Assembly (NCBI GenBank): GCA_036345935.2
Contig: JADWOT020000001.1
Location: 15,345,053-15,409,052, forward strand
Length of the DNA: 64,000 bases
Direction: 5' to 3'
Source of the DNA: Taenia hydatigena
Lineage: Eukaryota > Platyhelminthes > Cestoda > Cyclophyllidea > Taeniidae
Below the pieces are notes generated by a model. The model did no database searches and had not been told where the DNA came from. It worked only from the letters and a program-made list of their open reading frames with translations. Shown here piece after piece: positions 57,828-64,000 of the stretch. The position numbers and the translations under genes are program-made. The first letter of the stretch is position 1. Each line of letters opens with the position of its first letter.

Positions 57828-59925
57828 AGGACATTCTTGTTATGCAGAAGTGTGGGACAGATTGTCAAAGGCGTAATCATTATTTGGCAAAATTCTTTTA
57901 TCAGTGGCCACAATAGATAGGTAGGAAGCTTCGATTGCTCCACAACAGTGCTGATCATTATTTGTTGGGATAGAGCACCCACATAGTAATGCAGGCACTC
58001 TGCCATCCAGTGGACCAGTCTCGAGAGAATGGGATGATGTTGCATTGCTGGAAGAGGACGCGGAGTACCAAGAGAGCTTCCTTCTGCATTCTTACTGCCA
58101 ACACACAACCAAAAGTATGAACTAGTCTGGAAAGTGGGATGAGTATGCCACCGATGGATAAAACCTTCCCTCAAGGATGAAGTTGGATGATATTATGAAG
58201 GCGTTAGGTCTCATCTGTGCCTAACGTCATCATAGACATTGGTGCAAACAGTTCTTTAAGAACTCTACACGAGTAGGTGGACCAAATGGGTGATGCCAAG
58301 ACTGCAACGCTTAAAGCACTTTCGGAAGGCCTGAAATCACAGTGATCGCACCGATCCAGCCTACGCCTGAAGTGGTCCCAGTGGAAAGAGTGGACAATGA
58401 TACCGTAGGTCCTCTACCATCCCTCCACCAATGCAATCTCGACATGATAGACTGCTTATGAAAGGGACTGAAAATAAACTCATTAATACACAAATCATTA
58501 AAATGGTCGCCTCAGGTTTTCCACTGAAAGGAACGAGATTTGTCGGTATAGCATGCTTTATTCGGCTGATAGCTGACCCATTTGCTCAACCATGGAGAAC
58601 CTTACAGTTCAAAGACATGCGCACAAATATACAGAGCAAAGGGGGGTAAAACTGTAAAAATCGCACTTTTGTCGGACTGCCAAAATCTTGCGCTGAATAC
58701 GCGACACAAGATGACTGGGATTTAGATCTGGGGCGCATCTTGCCCTTATCAAACTAGTCTGGTATTCTGAAGATCGAGGAGGAAGAGGAAAACGGCTCAC
58801 CTGCTACACAAGTTTATATAAAGAAAATTTTACGAAATCACATAATTTAATGAGGAGTAAGATGAAAACAAAAATGCTGCAAACAGATGACAGAGAGTGT
58901 TTTCATTTGCTTAACTTCGTGGCTGATAATGAAGAAACATATCAGTTTGCTCTTCTTCGGTCCAAGCCTCCTTGCACATTTCATCCACCCTCAATCTGCG
59001 GTTGACGAGCCAGAGCAAATGATGAACGCAGTAGTGGAGCAAATCCTCAGAGACGACAAATTAGAAGATTCGCGTCGATTAGCTATTGCCTGTTCATTCC
59101 TTATCCCCATTACTGCACAATAACTACTATATAGTCAGACATTAAGTGATGGTCGTCGGTGGCATTCTGCTTGTTCTCCTGCAAGGCATGCTTAGGTTGT
59201 CTAAATTGCTAAGGTGCCACTAATACCTCTCAGTAAACCTTGAAGACTACCCATTAATGGCTTGTATATTTCACCGAGGGTGAGTGGCAGTGTCCCGTCA
59301 CAGTGTTTCTGTTGCGTACGTGTGCAGCTGGTTGAACCGCCAGCAGCGTCGGACATTGGTGCAAATTACCACAGAGTCGATTAATTAAAAAATGACCCTT
59401 GTCAAATTAGTTCAAACCGGTTTGGTGACGAAAATGTTCGTTTTGGCTCACCTGTTTTCCAAAGCAATATAAAGGCACACACTTTACACTCCGCATCGGT
59501 TTAGTCACCATCTCAAAAGTACGAACATCTGTTCATGAGTTCAGCCACCCTACGCCTTCTATACTGCATTACTAACACCTTCTTCACCCCAATCCTCTGA
59601 ATCGCGTGTCACAGGATGCTGCTTTGTTTCAATTTAATCATGCTTTAATCTCAGCATTCCGAATTCCGATAGGCTTATCATTTGTGGTGTCATCTAAACA
59701 GGACAAAATTATGCAAAATAATGAGACCCTTAAAATTATTTGCTGATGTGGTACTGCCAGGACCTCTTCACGTCCTTCTAAACACTTTGAAGTAGCACTT
59801 GAGAATCTTAGTTGGTCAATGTGCTCTGCCAATTGACTGGATAAAAGAAGTGATCATGCATGGATAGTAATCCCTTGTAACCTAAACGAGGCTTCATTTA
59901 AGCAGTTGTTTTCAGATTTTACGTA
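57828..59925 (+). repeat. Internal tandem module 2 of D2
   Basis: Second tandem copy. It ends with CAGATTTTACGTAACAATG, continuing into the unrecognised gene as in D1. The junction at 57827 falls inside the exon-1 coding stretch of that gene, so module 1 lost the donor site and exon 2. Confidence 0.85.
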
Positions 59926-60757
59926 ACAATGTCTCAGGTAGGTCTTATTGAATCTGCGTCCGTTGCAAGGCTCTACTATATCCTTTTGATAGTCATTTTC
60001 TCTGCGAGTGGCACTGAAATTTTTCAGTAGAAGCACTATTTTTAGGAGGGTCAGCTAATGCACAGACGAGCATGATTTCTCCGATCAATTGAAACTAATA
60101 ACAAATGTGGCCTGAATTACATGAGATGGGTGGATGAGTACCTCTGCCTGATGCTGTTTGCTCAAGAAAATCGAACCCACCTCAGTATCTTAGCTAATGC
60201 AACAGCGCATTACGACCAAGAGAGAAGGTTCTTTTGTCGGCTGCTGTCGCAAGTGCTCCCTGCTTATATACGAGGGCCCATAAGCTGTATGATCATCACG
60301 CCGTGTCGTTGCACAAGACTGCCGAAATTCAAAATGGCACAATACAAATGTGATTTGCCATTGTTCCATTCTGCTCTCCTTATTCATCTCTGTTTGGTTG
60401 TGTCGTCGGATATTCCATACTTTTTAAGCTACTGGGATTGATTTCTGAGGACAGCAGATGTTTCTCTACTGGACACGTGTGAGTGGTGGAAATGAGTTGA
60501 AGCAGTGGGGCAAAGGATGCAGCTGAGCGATTATGACTGTGTCATTTTATATTTTGATTATGCGGATTTCGAATGTCGGGAGCGTGAACACCCAAACGCG
60601 CTGGGTGATACCCTTACGCCTAAGCAAACGTTTGCATTGACCAACATGATATGGCAACTGTTAGATCCCTATCCGAATTTGGACTGCATGGAGAGGACTT
60701 TTGAGCCCGTAGGCGGTTTTTGCTTTCGCCCTTTCTTCAGGCTACCTCAAAACTGAC
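59870..60757 (+). pseudogene. Unrecognised two-exon gene family, copy 3
   Basis: Exon 1 ends at 59937 with AVVFRFYVTMSQ. The intron is 59938-60045, with the same donor word as copy 1. Exon 2 begins in frame at 60046 but meets TGA at 60073-60075, then TGA at 60439 and another stop near 60494 within the conserved stretch. It keeps the segment CMERTFEPV that copy 1 lacks. Clearly a pseudogene, but it helps define the ancestral protein. Confidence 0.55.
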
Positions 60758-61344
60758 GCATTTGGTGTAGCAGGCGGTAAAACAATTCGATGATCAATTT
60801 TGTGGAGATGTTAGGCTGGGCCTGTCTCAAAGCCGTGTAAAGTAGGAGAAGAACTCAACGCATCTAAGTATACTTACAATATGCCAGTCTATGGCGTCAT
60901 GCTGTGGAGCGTTGAACAGCCTAAAATGGGTGCTATTTAATTATACCTGAAAAGACCTGCAACTCTTATTCATGGTGTTCGTTAATTCAGAACGAAGTGG
61001 AAAGTATTTTGTGGTTGATGCATGGAGGGTTGTAATATATCGGCTTGGCACCGTTCTGTGTATGGAGACGTTCTCGTAGGCCAAAGTGGTGACAACGTTA
61101 CTAGCCGCATCAAGGAAGACGTTGGTGATTCACAGTATTGCTGCAGGGCATCGTCTTGCAGCCGCCGCCTAACTGGAACTGGTTTAGGGATTTAACATCG
61201 CATGATCCTCTGTGTGTGCATAGAGAGTGTTGTGCTGGCGCTTCAGCGTCACATGCCATTTTCTTGCCGATTGATTTCCTCCTGCTGCAGGTTCTGGTAT
61301 TGGACATCACCGATTTCACCTTGCGTTGACTAACCTTGTGCTCT

Positions 61345-61463
61345 TTAAATGCTGCTCAAATGAGAGAATATCAGTTGAAGTCTGGTGAGCTCTACGACTA
61401 ATGACCCACATTCGTAATCACAATCAAACGAAACTCTTCATCGGTCACATTAGTGAAGCAAGC
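61345..61463 (-). pseudogene. Duplicated fragment of - strand DDR-like kinase
   Basis: Copy of 30235-30353. It carries the pre-DFG fragment only; sequence beyond 61463 is unrelated to that beyond 30353. Shows that the kinase was already adjacent to the block when D1/D2 duplicated. Confidence 0.5.
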
Positions 61464-61469
61464 AAACTT

Positions 61470-62540
61470 GAAGGTCAGCCTGCTATGATTTACCATGTGG
61501 AATGATATGGAATACGATAACAGTATCTGCTTACTATATTCTGCAAGTGTGGAAGTTCGTAAATTGTCTACACGCCTACGTCAGAGCGCCCGGATTCCCC
61601 ATTTTACGGTCTCTCTTCAGTTACTCCACTTAGGAGCTCAAGAGTAATCCAGCCTGTGTCAGCAAGACTCCCCATTATCAGACTATTACAAGCTCATCCC
61701 TTTGCCTAAGACCACTGCATTTCTATGAGACTGTACTACCACAATCGCGTGACTCTCACATCAAAACAATATTGCTTAGTAGAAAGCTAGGGAGTCCGTT
61801 TCAACTACAAAAGTCAAGTGCCCTACTAAACCAACATAAAGTACCTTCTACTTGCCTATTTTTCAAAAAGTATCAGCTAGAGTGATCAAAAAGGCCTGGT
61901 GCAGAGTCAATGATTGCTTATGTCTACAAGAGAAGTGACCATTACTCTGACGCTAATACGACGGCCTCAAGAGGTCGCATCGGGTATCAGTGGCAGCCAG
62001 TGAGATATGGCAACTTAGGCAGTCCTTTGAACAATTAACGCCATAGTTGGCAACTTATAATTACCAATCATTTTTATAACTTTTCGTTCCCTTTCACTCT
62101 TCGTCCATAGCTGAATTGCTAGCCTACGTGGATGTTGCATCGAATTCAGATTGAATGACTGTTTAAGTTGCAGCGAATATTTGGACAAACAACTGTCAAC
62201 ACGATGCTGATTGGTGCATGAGTTGGAAGCACAGCAAGAGGAGGAGGAAGAGTCGAAGACAGGAACCAAAATATTCAAAAACCGATTGAGCGCCAGTTTG
62301 TACTTTCTTTCCATGATTCCATCACCCAAGTGTCAGACACTTAAATATGGTGGTGAATAAATGGAATTTTCGCCCAAATGATCAATAATACTAAAATGTA
62401 TTGAACTAACACTCATGGAATGAATCTTATTAAACAACCACTATTTGCGCCTTAAAATCACGTCATATTATGTGAATAACTCTTTGTCAAATAAATGCTG
62501 CAATTTCCTTACTGATCGCTCATTTTCCTTATGAACATCT
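61470..62540. other. No gene recognised
   Basis: A - strand frame at 62015-62329 has a serine/cysteine-rich stretch (SSSSSCCASNSC) with no known family. Nothing else supported. Confidence 0.4.
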
Positions 62541-62544
62541 GCAT

Positions 62545-64000
62545 AACAAAGAGACAGATAGCTTAGACCGCCATTGATTTGTTGAAACTCGCCTCATTTC
62601 GACTAGCCGAATACAGCTTCGCACCTGTACTCACCAGTTGCATCGTGCAGATCGCGTTCGACAGGGAATTCTCAAGTGTGAGTCTTGTTGGTAGCGCTTT
62701 GAAATCCAGGCAGGCATGGGCGAATGGAGATGAAGTGTATTGTATCTTTTAGGTGCATATCGCATAAGCAACAAGTAGATCGGTGTTGGTGACGTAGTGA
62801 GCAATATGATTGTGAAAGCCAGCTTATACTGCAAGCAATTCTGCTAGCAAATAACGTAAAAGAGCCGCAGAACAAGTTGATGAATTGCGCAGCTTTTTAT
62901 TCGTCGTTTGTCAATTCATGGTCAGCAAACGAAATCCATCTGCCTAACTCCTGCAACTATTACCATTCACCGTCTGATGCAGCTGCAAACCAGTGGCTGC
63001 ATCACTCGTGTCACAAACGCCCTTCTGTAAGGTTCCTGATGCTGCGTTCTCTGATAATCCTAGCTAGTTTCTTTCAAGGCGGAGCTGTTAATTGGTCTTG
63101 GGTTCATGGCGCAAGTAATTTGACCAAATTAGCCAAGTTTGCTTTGAAAGAGTGACATTCATCATTTCCTCTCACGCACTGGTACATTTGAAGCCGAATT
63201 ATCCCTCGTGTGTGCGGCTCCTCAGCAAAGCGAATGTTGATGAGTAAATGCAGCCCACTTCAATGCAAGCAGGAAACAAACTACTCGTAGTTAAATCGTT
63301 GCTTGTAATCTCTGATTGCTTCGTCTTCTTCCGTCACTTTCGATAACATCATTGCCTATTGTGCCACTTTGAAGCGAATCATGCAGGTACGTGCATTCGA
63401 TGCCATTCACTGCGACTGGTTCAGTTGACCCTGAATTTGGAAGTACTTCTGATGTATTTTGATGCAGTAAGTAAGTACATAAGTTGTGATTTGCTATTAT
63501 GCGCTCATTCAAGCAGAGCTTTGGGAATGGAACATTTGTCCTTCCGTCGTAAAAATTGGGGGCATTTGCGTGCATTTTAGGGAGAAGCAGCTGTCTCTTC
63601 CTCTTCTGCCTCTAATATCGTAGCAACAGCTATTAAGAGGGCAGTTAACTTTACAAAGTATAGCAACGTTTTGTTTCTATTTTAAACTCTGCGGATTTAT
63701 CTGAATGACACATTGAAAAGTAAAGGCTACTTATTAAGTCTGTTTTCGGATCCACAGCAAAAAGGAGGATTTCACTCGCCTTATCACAATATTGCAGTTG
63801 GCCAAACAAAATTTCACAAACTTTGTTGACAGAATCGCTGGTTGCCTCTCTCACAGCCAAATACTTTCCCATCTCAGTGGTACCAACATTTGATAGGTGA
63901 CATCTGGTTTCATCTTTGTTTTCAAAAAAAGTTTACCTTGACGCGGCAATGACGTGTTTCCTTCCTCCGTATAGACCATGTAGACCTCCTAGCAGAGCAG
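62545..64000. repeat. Duplicated block F2 (pairs with 47520-48870), runs off the window
   Basis: Second copy of block F. It reaches the window edge at a point that matches about 48870, so its true right end is not visible. Confidence 0.8.
63651..63872 (-). CDS. Unrecognised - strand exon, block F2
   Basis: A 73-codon frame with REATSDSVNKVCEILFGQLQ then KTDLISSLYFSM, cleaner than its partner at 48494-48720 (shared GQLQ-C, KTD, DKSA). No family recognised. A candidate real exon, with further - strand frames at 63291-63575 and 62640-62875 downstream. Confidence 0.3.
   Translation of the reverse strand: MGKYLAVREATSDSVNKVCEILFGQLQYCDKASEILLFAVDPKTDLISSLYFSMCHSDKSAEFKIETKRCYTL

Larger units (their letters stand above)
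54245..61463. repeat. Segmental duplication block D2
   Basis: Same-orientation copy of 25205-30353, longer by about 2.1 kb because its middle is duplicated in tandem (55745-57827 and 57828-59925). It therefore holds three copies of the central module in the window counting D1. The unrecognised gene copy here (59.9-60.8 kb) and the frames at 54.6-55.7 kb are more broken than in D1. Confidence 0.85.

Noticed and set aside
1..64000. tRNA, rRNA or complete autonomous transposon
   Set aside because: No cloverleaf with box A/B, no rRNA words, no reverse transcriptase YxDD block or paired long terminal repeats were recognised by eye. Covariance-model and repeat-library searches could still find some.

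Overview
This window looks like animal nuclear DNA. It is A+T-rich by eye, contains no operons, ribosomal genes or long bacterial-type ORFs, and shows short introns with GT..AG ends (about 90-110 bp where both ends can be placed). The protein families are animal-specific: tyrosine kinases (TKs) with SH2 domains and receptor kinases of the discoidin-domain (DDR) type. An invertebrate with a repeat-rich genome, for example a flatworm, fits, but this is inference and the species cannot be fixed from the sequence. I found no intact, confidently functional gene. Nearly every recognisable coding stretch is broken by stops, frameshifts or missing catalytic residues.

Layout. 1-2.5 kb: nothing recognised. 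2.5-10.2 kb: two tandem units (A 2545-5787, B 5788-10165), each with a decayed SH2-TK on +. B keeps most of the kinase domain; A keeps the SH2-like part and the N-lobe. A third, more worn relative lies at 45.8-47.1 kb. 10.2-12.8 kb: a collinear DDR-like receptor TK remnant on + (discoidin domain, second extracellular domain, membrane segment, kinase pieces). 13-18 kb: mostly unassigned, with coding-like stretches on - near 14.9 and 15.3 kb. 18.0-19.0 kb: another SH2-TK remnant on +, possibly continuing at 20.2 kb. 23.4-25.1 kb: a 53-bp tandem array. 25.2-30.35 kb: a large duplicated block ending in an unrecognised + strand gene. 30.2-37.1 kb: a second DDR-like remnant on -. 38-50 kb: scattered repeats, an older copy of the unrecognised gene (43.3-44.4 kb) and a few orphan ORFs. 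51.9-52.9 kb: a TK remnant on -. 54.2-61.5 kb: a second copy of the 25-30 kb block with an extra internal tandem duplication of about 2.1 kb. 62.5-64.0 kb: a copy of 47.5-48.9 kb.

The window therefore reads as a graveyard of at least five tyrosine-kinase genes of two architectures, overlain by several rounds of segmental duplication. One duplication breakpoint (about 30353 and 61463) falls inside the - strand DDR-like kinase, so the second block carries only a fragment of it. The unrecognised family (three copies with splice sites at matching places and largely conserved protein) is the best candidate for something undescribed. All kinase identifications are by-eye motif and order matches and need profile searches.
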